This document shows positions 1 to 7,060 of a DNA stretch of 43,453 bases, piece after piece (within the stretch, counting starts at the first letter, position 1; each line of letters starts with the position of its first letter). The DNA is from a virus. Location: positions 1 to 43,453 of IMG/VR virus record IMGVR_UViG_3300005356_000009. One strand, given 5' to 3'. Made by a program: the position numbers and the translations under genes. The notes beneath the pieces are model-generated. The model was given only the letters and a program-made list of their open reading frames with translations, was not told where the DNA came from and did not search any database.

Positions 1-1
1 C

Positions 2-301
2 ACCCGCTTCGACTTCTACGGCGTCGAGATCGAGATCGAGGTCGACTGGCGCCAGGTTCACAGTCAGGCGCGCACCGCCCTGGTCAACAAGTCCCGTCGC
101 TCGAAGCTCGGGGCGCTCGCCGTCAAGATCGTGGACCCGAAGCCGCCGGTCGTCGTGCCGACCGAGGCGCCCACCATCGCCGTCATCCGGGGCGGCTACC
201 AGTGCCAGAAGTGCGGCACGATCTACGCCACCCGCCGCCCGGCGGACAAGCACGCGGCGATCTGGCACGCGCTGCCGGGGCACACCGAGGCGCCGGCGTG
301 A
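2..301 (+). CDS. C2H2 zinc-finger protein, 5'-truncated by window edge
   Basis: This frame is open from the first bases to a TGA at 299-301, giving 99 visible residues without a start. The C-terminal part carries a C-x2-C-x12-H-x4-H pattern (CQKC ... HAAIWH), a classical zinc-finger spacing, so a small nucleic-acid-binding role is likely. It overlaps the next gene by 4 bp (GTGA). If the window is circular, the frame continues in phase from the gene starting at 43332, giving a 140-residue protein with an N-terminal Cys-rich part as well. The specific function is unknown. Confidence 0.75.
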   Translation, partial: TRFDFYGVEIEIEVDWRQVHSQARTALVNKSRRSKLGALAVKIVDPKPPVVVPTEAPTIAVIRGGYQCQKCGTIYATRRPADKHAAIWHALPGHTEAPA

Positions 302-546
302 CCGGCGTCGACACTCCCGAGGGGCCGCGCTTCACAACCACGGCCGACCTCGAAGCCCTTGAAGGACGGCTCATCAACCGTCTGGCATTGCTCGATGGTC
401 GCCTGGACCACGCGGTCACCCACAAGGACCTGCTGCTGAGCGCCCTGGCCATTGCCGGCCTCAACGTGGCTGTCGTAGCGGCGTTCGGCGCCGCCACCCT
501 GTTCGCACTCAACCAGCTAGCGGCCCAGATCGCCGCGCTGCGGTGA
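298..546 (+). CDS. small single-pass membrane protein
   Basis: This 82-residue protein starts at GTG 298, which overlaps the upstream stop by 4 bp; an upstream GTG at 202 would lie deep inside the previous gene. The N-terminal half is charged and probably helical, with residues LEALEGRL and RLDHAV. The C-terminal half is a strongly hydrophobic Ala/Leu/Val segment consistent with one membrane helix. It is coupled to another membrane protein downstream, and the pair could act in the envelope, for example as holin-like, superinfection or lysogeny-related proteins. No family is recognised. Confidence 0.7.
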   Translation: MTGVDTPEGPRFTTTADLEALEGRLINRLALLDGRLDHAVTHKDLLLSALAIAGLNVAVVAAFGAATLFALNQLAAQIAALR

Positions 547-761
547 GCCTGTTTGGCTTCGGCCTGGTCGCCGTCCTCGGGTTCGTTGCCTACGTGGCGA
601 TCCTGGGCGGCAGCCTGTACGCGATCAAGATCGTTGGCGAGTGGGCCGAGGCGCACCTGCCCAAGCCCGTGACCGTCATCCTGGCCATCGCGATGGTCGC
701 CGCCTGGTGCGTCTTCCTGTGGGTCTCCTGGGAAGTCGTCACGGGCTGGACCGGTGCCTGA
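543..761 (+). CDS. small two-helix membrane protein
   Basis: This 72-residue protein starts at GTG 543 with a 4-bp overlap to the preceding gene. Two hydrophobic stretches (about residues 5-30 and 43-66) are separated by a short polar segment with KIVGEWAEAHLPK. The two-helix plan and tandem position after another membrane protein resemble small phage holin-like or exclusion proteins. The real lysis cassette appears to lie near 11.2-12.3 kb, so lysis is not assumed here. Confidence 0.65.
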   Translation: MSLFGFGLVAVLGFVAYVAILGGSLYAIKIVGEWAEAHLPKPVTVILAIAMVAAWCVFLWVSWEVVTGWTGA

Positions 762-774
762 AAGGATCCATCCC

Positions 775-1053
775 GTGACCCCCGAACAACTCCAGGCCTG
801 GCGCCTGGACCGCAACCTGACCCAGGCGCAGCTTGCCGCTGCCCTGGGTGTCCGCATGCTCGCCGTCAGTCGCTGGGAACGCGGCCTACGCGGCATCCCC
901 GGCCCGGTCCCGGTGGCGCTCAGGGCGTTGGAGCGGGAGATGGCTCCCAGCCTAGCGTCGCCGCCATCCGTCGGACCGCCGCGTCCAGTGGCCGATCGTC
1001 CACGCCGACCAGGGCGCCCGCGTACGGTGGGGCTGCCCGCTCCTGCATCCTGA
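775..1053 (+). CDS. XRE/Cro-type helix-turn-helix protein
   Basis: GTG 775 is chosen over GTG 754 because it is preceded at suitable spacing by AAAGGA. The protein is 92 residues. Residues 1-50 match the Cro/CI helix-turn-helix pattern (LTQAQLAAALGV ... VSRWERG). Such proteins bind operator DNA, so this is a candidate Cro-like regulator at the end of the rightward operon. The Pro/Arg-rich tail after about residue 50 lies antisense to the 3' end of the convergent gene and may be a poorly constrained extension. Confidence 0.75.
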   Translation: MTPEQLQAWRLDRNLTQAQLAAALGVRMLAVSRWERGLRGIPGPVPVALRALEREMAPSLASPPSVGPPRPVADRPRRPGRPRTVGLPAPAS

Positions 1054-1267
1054 ACACCGCCCGCGTCGCCGCCCACTCCGGAGGGAGTCGGTCGGCGGCG
1101 TATTCCAGATCCGCGACCATCGCCACCAGGCCAAGCCGGTCGCCGCGACCTGCCCCATTGCCGTTGAGCGAACCGGTGCCACCCTCGGCACTGGCGACCA
1201 GCTCCGGCCACCGCCGCAGGTACTCCCTGATCTTCTCCGGCGTGTAGTCCTCCGTCTCGTCGCTCAC
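920..1267 (-). CDS. hypothetical protein at the end of the early operon
   Basis: This 115-residue protein overlaps the upstream gene by 4 bp (start at 1267). Its N-terminus is acidic (MSDETEDYTPEKIREYL). A Gly/Asn-rich linker follows, then a helical part with MVADLEYAADRLPPEWAATRAVF. No known family is recognised. It is the last gene of the minus-strand replication operon. Its last 134 bp run antisense to the convergent HTH gene, and no terminator is visible between the two. Confidence 0.6.
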   Translation of the reverse strand: MSDETEDYTPEKIREYLRRWPELVASAEGGTGSLNGNGAGRGDRLGLVAMVADLEYAADRLPPEWAATRAVFRMQERAAPPYAGALVGVDDRPLDAAVRRMAATLGWEPSPAPTP

Positions 1268-1899
1268 CGCACCAACTCCGCCAGGAGTGTGGACATCGGT
1301 TCGAGCCGCTGCTGCGGGACCCAGAACGCCCAGCGTCCTTTAGGCGCCGCCCAGAATTCCGGTTGCTTCCCGTCGCGAGCGTACTTCCAGCCGGCCAGCG
1401 TCAGGCTCGGCAGCTCGCCGACCACGAGGATGTAGATCTGGTCATCGTGATCCGTCTCGTGCAGGATCAGCCGCCCATTCTCGTGATGCGAGGTGCGGAC
1501 CTGCAGCGGCCCGACGTCGCGAGCCTTGTAGTTGCCAAGCTGCCCGGACCAGAAGCGGTCGACGTAGCGGGCGACGGCCAGCTCGCCGCAGGCGCCCAGG
1601 ATATCCGCTTCCCACGGGTCATCCGGCCCGCCGTGCGGCTCGTGGACGTTGCGCTTGCGGAGGTTGTCGATCCGCCTGGAGACGCCGACCAGGGCACCCT
1701 GGAACAGGTCGAACCAGGGCAGGCTGTAGGTCACCTCGATTTCCGTAACGGGGTCGTTCCGGAAGATCCTCGTCGCATCCTGGGCGGCCGACGAAGACGG
1801 CCCCGTCTCCGGGATGAGGGGTTCTAGGGGAGAAGGGTCCGTAACGCCGTAATTCTCTTTAAAGGGCAGGTTGTCGTTACGGACATCCCAGGCGCTCAT
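1264..1899 (-). CDS. PD-(D/E)XK-like phage protein
   Basis: This 211-residue protein starts at 1899 with a 4-bp overlap to the ATPase gene. The central part reads as a restriction-endonuclease-like core: GACGELA with a conserved Glu, then a strand ending DVGPLQVRT, then D-x2-D-x-IYILVVG, and later LAGWKYA. The expected (E/D)XK is not canonical, because QVRT sits at that position. It may therefore be a divergent nuclease or an inactive relative. The recombination/replication context (RepA, VRR-NUC, RecT) supports a DNA-processing role. The family assignment is inference. Confidence 0.55.
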   Translation of the reverse strand: MSAWDVRNDNLPFKENYGVTDPSPLEPLIPETGPSSSAAQDATRIFRNDPVTEIEVTYSLPWFDLFQGALVGVSRRIDNLRKRNVHEPHGGPDDPWEADILGACGELAVARYVDRFWSGQLGNYKARDVGPLQVRTSHHENGRLILHETDHDDQIYILVVGELPSLTLAGWKYARDGKQPEFWAAPKGRWAFWVPQQRLEPMSTLLAELVR

Positions 1900-3290
1900 T
1901 GGGCGTCGTCCTCAGGCTCCAGCGGGAGGTCATCCAGGGCGCCCCGGAACGGTTCCGGAACGTCCGTAACGGGGGTCAGCGCCCAGATCGCGGGCTGCCC
2001 GGCGATGCCTGGCCGGACCTGCATCACCTGACCACTCTTCTGGAGCTTGTTCAGGGTCACGCGGACGCTCTCCTGGCCGGCCTGGTCGGTCCGCCCGATC
2101 AGGTACGCCACCTTGCGGCTGTCGCTCGGGCCGTGCTGCTGGAGCACCTCCAGAACCTGCTGCTGGAGCGGCGCCCGCTGGGCCAGGTCGGGCGCCTCGT
2201 ACATGGCGCACTTCTCGAAGCGCACCGCGCCATCGGGGATGAAGTGGACCCGCAGCGCGAACGGCTCGCCGAGGGCACCGTCGTTGGCCTTGTGCTGGTA
2301 CAGCCCCAGGTGCATCTCGTTCTTCGAGGACTGCTCCTCGGACTTGCGGACCTCGAAGCCGGAGCGCGCACCGTTGCGGAAATAGATCGAGCCGAACGGA
2401 TCCACGCGCGCATTCCCCTGGCGGAGCGCCGAGTCGCGGCTCACATGGTGGACCGCCAGGCGGGTGACGCTGCCGCCCAGCAGGCGCAGGTTGTTGATCG
2501 CGGCCCGCGCCACGTCGTCGTCGCTGAGCTTGCCGTTGAGCATGAAGCCGACGGAGTCCGCGACCACCAGCCCGATGCGCTCGCGGCTGATGTACGTCCG
2601 CAGGCTGTCGACCTCGTCGGCCAGCATGCCCAGCACCGGCGCGTTGGTGTCGCCGGCGATGGTGCCCATGTACACGAGGTCCTCGTTGCTCGGCACCGGC
2701 ACCTCCAGCCCGTCGCACAGGCGCCGCAGGCGGCGGCCGAAGGTCACGTCATTCGTCTCCCAGTCCAGATACGCCACCCGCAGCCGCTTCGTCGGCCGCG
2801 CGCCCCAGGGCAGCTCGATGCCGAGCGAGACGCAGATCGCGATGAGCAGGGCGAGCATGCTCTTGGCGCTCGCCCCGTCGCCGTACAACATGCTCGTCTC
2901 GCCAGCCAGGATCAGCCCAGGCAACACCCAATCGATGGGTCCCACCGAGCGCAGCGCGGCATCCTGGGCACCAACCGCCGGCGGCGGCGCGGTCCACTGG
3001 TAGTGCACGATCGTGCAGGCTGATGACACGAGGTCGAACCAGTTAGTGTCACTGGCGCCGATCCGCTTGGCCAGCGCGTCACCGGTCCGCTTCTGGCCCT
3101 CGATCGAGACGAGGTTGACCGTCGTCGGTCCGGCCAGGTTCAACCAACGGCTGCCATCGGTCCGCTCCACGGTCAGGATCGCGCGCAGCTCGCCGTGGCT
3201 CTCGTGCACCTTGCGGAAGACCAGGCGCACGCCGCGCCAGGTGATGATCCACTCGTTGCCGAAGCGGACTACATCCTCCGGCGCGCTCAC
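1896..3290 (-). CDS. RepA-like RecA-fold replicative ATPase/helicase
   Basis: This 464-residue protein starts at GTG 3290, overlapping the upstream gene. A Walker A motif GDGASAKS lies at about residues 137-144, YLDWE at 174-178, and a Walker B strand LVVAD at 241-245. This is the RecA-type core of RepA/AAA_25 hexameric helicases or loaders. The C-terminal about 80 residues (LQQQVLEVLQQHGPS ... VRVTLNKLQKSGQV) look like a winged helix. It probably powers phage genome replication. No DnaG-like primase is seen, so priming would come from the host or another gene. Confidence 0.8.
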   Translation of the reverse strand: MSAPEDVVRFGNEWIITWRGVRLVFRKVHESHGELRAILTVERTDGSRWLNLAGPTTVNLVSIEGQKRTGDALAKRIGASDTNWFDLVSSACTIVHYQWTAPPPAVGAQDAALRSVGPIDWVLPGLILAGETSMLYGDGASAKSMLALLIAICVSLGIELPWGARPTKRLRVAYLDWETNDVTFGRRLRRLCDGLEVPVPSNEDLVYMGTIAGDTNAPVLGMLADEVDSLRTYISRERIGLVVADSVGFMLNGKLSDDDVARAAINNLRLLGGSVTRLAVHHVSRDSALRQGNARVDPFGSIYFRNGARSGFEVRKSEEQSSKNEMHLGLYQHKANDGALGEPFALRVHFIPDGAVRFEKCAMYEAPDLAQRAPLQQQVLEVLQQHGPSDSRKVAYLIGRTDQAGQESVRVTLNKLQKSGQVMQVRPGIAGQPAIWALTPVTDVPEPFRGALDDLPLEPEDDAQ

Positions 3291-3511
3291 CCGTAGCGGC
3301 TCAGGTCGATTGCCTCGGACTGCCAGGGTGTGCGCGACGGCTCCGTCACCTGCGGCACTTCCTCCACCGCCTGCGGCGCCGTCTCCACCGCCTCCTCGAT
3401 CAGGTGGTCCAGCCAGTCCGGCAGGTCATCCTCCACCGGCCCGAATTTCGCATTCAATTCCGCCAGGCGGTTCTCCACATGCAGCCGCCGCTGCCGGTCC
3501 CGATCAGTCAC
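3287..3511 (-). CDS. small acidic hypothetical protein
   Basis: This 74-residue protein starts at GTG 3511 and overlaps both neighbours by 4 bp. The N-terminus is charged and helical (RQRRLHVENRLAELNAKFG). The middle is rich in Glu and Pro, and the end is short and polar. There is no recognisable domain. It lies between a VRR-NUC nuclease and the RepA-like ATPase, so an accessory role in replication is possible but unproven. Confidence 0.65.
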   Translation of the reverse strand: MTDRDRQRRLHVENRLAELNAKFGPVEDDLPDWLDHLIEEAVETAPQAVEEVPQVTEPSRTPWQSEAIDLSRYG

Positions 3512-4011
3512 GCCGCGCCCTCCAGCAGGATCGCCCGCACACGCTCTTCGTCATGCGGGTACCAGACTTCCACCTGCAGGCCGCACGCCCGCAGGTCCGC
3601 CATCCACTCACGTTGCGCGGGTGTCGGATGCCGACGCTCCCGCTTCAATTCGATAATCAGCAGGCGCGGCGGCTTGCACAACACCAGATCGGGGAAGCCC
3701 GCTGGACTGTGGTCCGAGCGCCAGGTGAAATAAAACCGCCAGCCCCCGCGCGCGGCCCAGCCGAGCACGAGCTTGCGCCACTCCGCTTCCTTCGTCGCGT
3801 TCCAGATCGGCGCCCGCGTCGGCGACGTATCACCGATGCGGACCCAGGACCAGTTACCACTCACGGTGCGGCCGGGGCCGTGTGTCCCGGCCAGCATGGT
3901 GATCGCCCGCCAGCCGCGTTGCTGGCAGGCCTTGCCGCAGTACAGCGCATCGGCCCGTTGAGCGGGGAACGGGCGGCCACACTCGACGCAATTCCGCGCC
4001 GAGGTGACCAC
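3508..4011 (-). CDS. VRR-NUC domain nuclease with N-terminal zinc ribbon
   Basis: This 167-residue protein starts at GTG 4011, directly after the upstream TAG. Residues 8-29 hold C-x2-C ... C-x3-C, a zinc-binding motif. From about residue 75 it matches the VRR-NUC form of the PD-(D/E)XK fold: GFPDLV (Asp about 108), then IIELK (Glu 121, Lys 123), then TPAQREWM and a terminal strand VEVWYP. VRR-NUC proteins are structure-specific nucleases and Holliday-junction resolvase-like enzymes. Here it would serve recombination or repair next to the RecT-like protein. Confidence 0.85.
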   Translation of the reverse strand: MVTSARNCVECGRPFPAQRADALYCGKACQQRGWRAITMLAGTHGPGRTVSGNWSWVRIGDTSPTRAPIWNATKEAEWRKLVLGWAARGGWRFYFTWRSDHSPAGFPDLVLCKPPRLLIIELKRERRHPTPAQREWMADLRACGLQVEVWYPHDEERVRAILLEGAA

Positions 4012-4719
4012 CTACGCCGTCGCTTCCTCCGGCTCCGGGGTTGCCTCCGGCTCCGGGCGCGCCGCGATGGCGGGCTGGTCATCAGCCGGCCAGAACTGGT
4101 CGTACTGCGCGCTGAGCGCCTTCGTCCGCTCGGGGTCCGTCCGCTCGGTGATCTCGGTCTGCATCAGGTCGGCAATCTGCTCGTCATCCGGCAGCTCCTG
4201 GCCGAACGCCAGGCGCCCGGCTCGAGCGATGGCCCGCTTCTCGGCGATCTCCACCGGATGCACCGCGATCGGGGCAGCCCGCTTGCCGCTCTGCTTGGAG
4301 CGGTTGAGCGCCGCCTCGCGCTCCGAGCCGGAGACCTTGCCGCGTGCGCGGATCTCGCCCCAGTTGAGCGTCTTGACGCACGCCTCGATGACGAGGTCAT
4401 CCAGGGCGTACCCCCACTGCTCGCGCTCCTCGGGCGTCAGCGGCCGGCACTCCAGCCCACGGAAGTCCGGGTGGCGGCGGAGCAGGCGACCCCAGCCCTC
4501 GATCGTGATCCACGGGCGACCCTCGTAGATGGTGATGTCGGTGACCGGGTCCAGCTTGTACTGCTTGGACAGGACGAAGATCACGTTTAGCTGCGCGGCG
4601 CTCGCGGACTCCAGACCGAACCGCGCACTGCGGTTCATCTCGATCCGCTGCTTGAGCTGGGTGTCAGTGAAGAACGGCGCCTGAACGATCGAGCGTTCGC
4701 GCACCTCCGGGTCAGTCAT
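4012..4719 (-). CDS. RecT/Bet-like single-strand annealing protein
   Basis: ATG 4719 gives the usual 4-bp overlap with the upstream stop, while TTG 4725 is the alternative. The protein is 235 residues. The pattern LNVIFVLSKQYKLDP ... ITIYEGRPWITIEGW, followed by HPDFRGLECRPLT and VEIAEKRAIARAGRLAFG, fits RecT/Red-beta family phage recombinases. These anneal complementary single strands during recombination-dependent replication. The C-terminus is an acidic Pro/Glu/Ala tail. The adjacent VRR-NUC and PD-(D/E)XK-like proteins could supply nuclease activity, since no obvious RecE or lambda-Exo is present. Confidence 0.75.
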   Translation of the reverse strand: MTDPEVRERSIVQAPFFTDTQLKQRIEMNRSARFGLESASAAQLNVIFVLSKQYKLDPVTDITIYEGRPWITIEGWGRLLRRHPDFRGLECRPLTPEEREQWGYALDDLVIEACVKTLNWGEIRARGKVSGSEREAALNRSKQSGKRAAPIAVHPVEIAEKRAIARAGRLAFGQELPDDEQIADLMQTEITERTDPERTKALSAQYDQFWPADDQPAIAARPEPEATPEPEEATA

Positions 4720-5072
4720 CGGCAAGTCCAGGCGCTCGCGCGCCCCTCCATAATGGCGTTGGCCAGGTAGTCGATCGCTTCGTACGGGTTGTAGACGTCG
4801 GTGTAGCCGCGAGCGTAGAACCTGGGCAGCTCGCCTCCATATTTGTTGAATTGCACCGGCCCCCAGGAATTCCCGTGGTCGCCGACAACATGCGGATTGA
4901 ATGTCTGGCCGGTCTCGCAGCCCACGATCCGATAGAGGCGGGCGTACGGCACCCCGGTGTTGACGTGCGCGTCGTACAGCGCCTGGAAGGTGTCATCCAC
5001 CGTCCACGCGAATGCCTGGACTGGCACCAGGGCGAGCACGATGGCGCTGACGATGGCTCCGATGAGCCTCAA
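4716..5072 (-). CDS. secreted lytic-transglycosylase-like protein
   Basis: The start is placed at TTG 5072, whose TTGA overlaps the upstream stop; frames further upstream are Gly/Arg-rich read-through of the neighbour gene. The 118-residue product begins with a clear signal peptide or membrane anchor (RLIGAIVSAIVLALVPVQAFA). It continues with IVGCETGQTFNP ... GDHGNSWGPVQFN, a lysozyme/SLT-like core with a candidate catalytic Glu in CETG. It would act on peptidoglycan outside the membrane. It sits oddly inside the recombination operon, away from the lysis cassette at 11.2-12.3 kb. Confidence 0.7.
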   Translation of the reverse strand: MRLIGAIVSAIVLALVPVQAFAWTVDDTFQALYDAHVNTGVPYARLYRIVGCETGQTFNPHVVGDHGNSWGPVQFNKYGGELPRFYARGYTDVYNPYEAIDYLANAIMEGRASAWTCR

Positions 5073-5302
5073 CGCCCCGCCGCCTCGCGATGCTCCACCT
5101 CCGCCTGGACCTCCTCGTCGCTGGCCATCGTCAGCAGCTTGATGGACTTCAGGTCCTCCTGCATGTGCTTCGCCCAGGCGTCCCACACACTCCGCTTCCC
5201 GGGCGCGCCCTCCAGGGCACACCATTCGAGCTGTCGCACCACCGACGTCAGGTTGGCTGAGAGGTAGTGCTCGGGTGTCTTGCGTTGCGCGCTACTGACC
5301 AT
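5069..5302 (-). CDS. hypothetical protein
   Basis: This 77-residue, mostly helical protein has a charged C-terminus (DEEVQAEVEHREAAGR). It contains one Trp/Cys segment (QLEWCAL) and WDAWAKHMQEDL. It overlaps the gene before it by 11 bp, and its TGA is shared with the TTG start of the transglycosylase-like gene. No family is recognised. Confidence 0.6.
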   Translation of the reverse strand: MVSSAQRKTPEHYLSANLTSVVRQLEWCALEGAPGKRSVWDAWAKHMQEDLKSIKLLTMASDEEVQAEVEHREAAGR

Positions 5303-5510
5303 GCAGCAACTCCGTAAAGAACCGCATCCGCAGGTTCGTCAGGTTGATGCCGAGCAGCGCGTCCTCGTGATCGAGGACCCAGCCGAGCGCGTCAGCCGTC
5401 GCCGCGAGCAGCACCCCGACCTCCTCGGGCACGTCGCCCAGGTCCAGCGTGCCCGCCAGGACGTCCTCCAGCAGCTCGTGCGCGTCGGCAATCTCCGTCT
5501 CTGATTTCAT
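5292..5510 (-). CDS. small acidic hypothetical protein
   Basis: This 72-residue protein is acidic and Leu-rich (ADAHELLEDVLAGTLDLGDVPEEV) and probably all-helical. The start ATG 5510 overlaps the upstream stop by 4 bp. No motif is recognised. Its small acidic character and early-operon position would suit an inhibitor or adaptor, but that is speculation. Confidence 0.6.
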   Translation of the reverse strand: MKSETEIADAHELLEDVLAGTLDLGDVPEEVGVLLAATADALGWVLDHEDALLGINLTNLRMRFFTELLHGQ

Positions 5511-5791
5511 GCGATCTCCCGCGACTTGCGGCGCCGCGCCAGCTCACTCCGCCCGTCAATATGGGCGGCGATATCCGCGTCTTTCCGCAGCGCCTTCTCG
5601 TTCGCCAGCGCGCGGCGGATGACGTCCAGCCCGCCGCGCTTTTCGACCAGCTCGCGCGCCTCCGCCTCGGCGCCCTTCATGATCGCCATCTCGCCACGGG
5701 AGGAGCAGTCGCACAGTTCCAACCGGGGGACAATCATGACGAACGACGTCTTGCAGCGGGGGCAGGTGCGCGGGTTGGCCGCTTTGCTCAC
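5507..5791 (-). CDS. small zinc-ribbon-like protein
   Basis: This 94-residue protein starts at GTG 5791 with a 4-bp overlap. Near the N-terminus, CPRC and CDC are separated by about 14 residues, a plausible Zn-ribbon. A basic and acidic helical region follows and ends in ELARRRKSREIA. Nucleic-acid binding is likely. The specific role is unknown. Confidence 0.65.
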   Translation of the reverse strand: MSKAANPRTCPRCKTSFVMIVPRLELCDCSSRGEMAIMKGAEAEARELVEKRGGLDVIRRALANEKALRKDADIAAHIDGRSELARRRKSREIA

Positions 5792-6048
5792 GCGACCTTG
5801 ACCCCCCGCTCCATCAGCGCATCGCGCAGCTCATCGAACGTCGCCAGGTAGTGGTACTTCGCGGCTTCCACCGCGTCGGCCACGTCACTCCCGGCGTACA
5901 CCTTGATGCTGATGTCCACCGACCGCGCGGACGTCTTGATCTCGCAGCTCGAAATGCGCTCGCCCAGGAGCTGGACCGCGTCATTCGACAGCCGCTGAAC
6001 GATCGAGTCCCACACCCGGTCGGGGACTTCCAGCAGGGCGCCGCTCAC
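5788..6048 (-). CDS. hypothetical protein
   Basis: GTG 6048 gives a 4-bp overlap (GTGA) with the upstream stop and is preferred to GTG 6069, which would overlap by 25 bp. The 86-residue product has an alternating strand segment (SCEIKTSARSVDISIKVYAG) flanked by helices. No family is recognised. Confidence 0.6.
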   Translation of the reverse strand: MSGALLEVPDRVWDSIVQRLSNDAVQLLGERISSCEIKTSARSVDISIKVYAGSDVADAVEAAKYHYLATFDELRDALMERGVKVA

Positions 6049-6293
6049 ACGGACCTCGCCGCGAGCCACTTGTCAAACAGCGCGGCATTGATCCGCCGCA
6101 TGCGCGGCCCCTCGCTGAGCACCGGGAAACCCCGCGTGCGCGTCCACTCGTAGACCTTGTCGACGCCAACCGCCGCACGCTCGGCCGCCTCAGCCGGCGT
6201 GAGCATGACGCGCGGCTGCGGGACCGGTGCCCCACACTGCTCGCACACCTGGGGCGGGACATTCGGCCTGGACCCTCTGGCCACTCCGTCCAC
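6045..6293 (-). CDS. excisionase-like helix-turn-helix protein with CxxC
   Basis: This 82-residue protein has a short CEQC motif followed by an HTH_17/excisionase-type domain: LTPAEAAERAAVGVDKVYEWTRTRGFPV ... RRINAALFDKWLA. The family includes phage Xis and MerR-like DNA-binding proteins. It is the first gene of the leftward early operon, consistent with a directionality factor or early regulator. GTG codons at 6293 and 6284 are both possible starts. The upstream region (6294-6406) holds the candidate LexA-type site. Confidence 0.7.
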   Translation of the reverse strand: MDGVARGSRPNVPPQVCEQCGAPVPQPRVMLTPAEAAERAAVGVDKVYEWTRTRGFPVLSEGPRMRRINAALFDKWLAARSV

Positions 6294-6351
6294 CTCGAAG
6301 AGAGGGATCGCCGCAGGTCTTGCGGCGTCAGACGGAGTGTGCGAGGCTTAT

Positions 6352-6363
6352 GAACGAATGTTC
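6352..6363. promoter_or_regulatory. candidate LexA-type operator GAAC-N4-GTTC
   Basis: GAACGAATGTTC is a perfect 4+4 inverted repeat with N4 spacing. It fits the core GAACRNRYGTTY of Gram-positive-type SOS boxes. It lies about 59 bp upstream of the first early gene and downstream of the repressor gene. No convincing -35/-10 pair is visible around it. A related site, GAACTCCTGTTC, occurs at 10882-10893, and both are followed by TACG. Confidence 0.45.
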
Positions 6364-6384
6364 TACGGTCGGCGGGCGAATTTC

Positions 6385-6405
6385 ACCTGCAGCCCGAATG
6401 CAGGT
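6385..6405 (-). terminator. hairpin directly after the repressor gene
   Basis: ACCTGCA and TGCAGGT form a perfect 7-bp stem with a 7-nt loop, immediately downstream of the repressor stop codon (6407-6409). On the minus strand it is not followed by a T-run, so it may be a weak terminator, an RNA stabiliser or a DNA-binding palindrome. Confidence 0.4.
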
Positions 6406-6406
6406 C

Positions 6407-6823
6407 TTAGTGCGTTGGCAGCTCGCTACTTGGCAGGTCGCGGGCCTCGTTCAGTAGCCTGCGGAGGTGCTTCAGGATGCGCGTCGTGCGGGCGTCGTCA
6501 ATGCGTCGACCCAGGCGGATCGAGACATTGATGATGAGATCCTCGCCGTGTACGTCCATCAGAAATTCGGGCAGCGCCGCGCGCGGCTCGCCCTCACCGT
6601 GGAGGTACCGCTGCTCGACACCTAATTGATCAGCCAACCGCTCCAAGTGATATGGCGGAATCTGGGTCAGGCCTTTTTCATAGGCGCTGACGGTTGCCTG
6701 ACTAAGGCCGAGGCGATGGGCCAATTCCCCTTGGGTTAGGCCCAGCTCTTTACGCCGTTGCTTGATGCGCTCGCCCACGGCGCGGGGTTCCGGAGTCAGC
6801 GCGTCGGGTCGGATGGCGAACAT
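6407..6823 (-). CDS. CI-like XRE repressor
   Basis: This 138-residue protein has a textbook N-terminal HTH_XRE domain at residues 16-72 (RIKQRRKELGLTQGELAHRLGLSQATVSAYEKG). A C-terminal half of about 60 residues follows, with a strand (EDLIINVSIRLG) and a helical end, and probably dimerises. It lacks the S24 peptidase domain of RecA-cleavable CI proteins. It is transcribed divergently from the small HTH/integrase operon, the usual immunity-switch layout. A 10-bp palindrome 18 bp upstream of its start is a candidate autoregulatory operator. Confidence 0.85.
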   Translation of the reverse strand: MFAIRPDALTPEPRAVGERIKQRRKELGLTQGELAHRLGLSQATVSAYEKGLTQIPPYHLERLADQLGVEQRYLHGEGEPRAALPEFLMDVHGEDLIINVSIRLGRRIDDARTTRILKHLRRLLNEARDLPSSELPTH

Positions 6824-6841
6824 CTTCCTACTCTTTCTTTG

Positions 6842-6851
6842 TGATTAATCA
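6842..6851. promoter_or_regulatory. palindrome TGATTAATCA, candidate repressor operator
   Basis: This perfect 10-bp palindrome lies 18 bp upstream of the repressor start, in the switch region between the repressor and the rightward genes. It is AT-rich against a GC-rich background. Only one copy was noticed, so its role as an operator is inferred from position. Confidence 0.35.
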
Positions 6852-6950
6852 GCGTCCCGATCAAACAGCCCTAAGGGTACCAGTTGACCTACCCGTACGG
6901 CACCTCTTGGGCGTAAGCTCAGGCACATAACAGTCTGCTGATCGCCCTCA

Positions 6951-6979
6951 TTGACAGCCTGGGACCCATAGCGTACGGT
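6951..6979 (+). promoter_or_regulatory. candidate sigma70-type promoter for the HTH/integrase operon
   Basis: A consensus TTGACA (6951-6956) is spaced 17 bp from TACGGT (6974-6979). It points rightward and would start transcription about 75 bp before the ATG at 7061. The -10 is weak (3 of 6), so it may need an activator or be regulated by the nearby repressor. Confidence 0.45.
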
Positions 6980-7060
6980 GGGTGTCCCTCGATCTTGAAT
7001 CAGCCGAGGCACAAGCGAGGCACAACCAGCGAAGACGGGTTGCTGGAGGGCAAGCCACAC

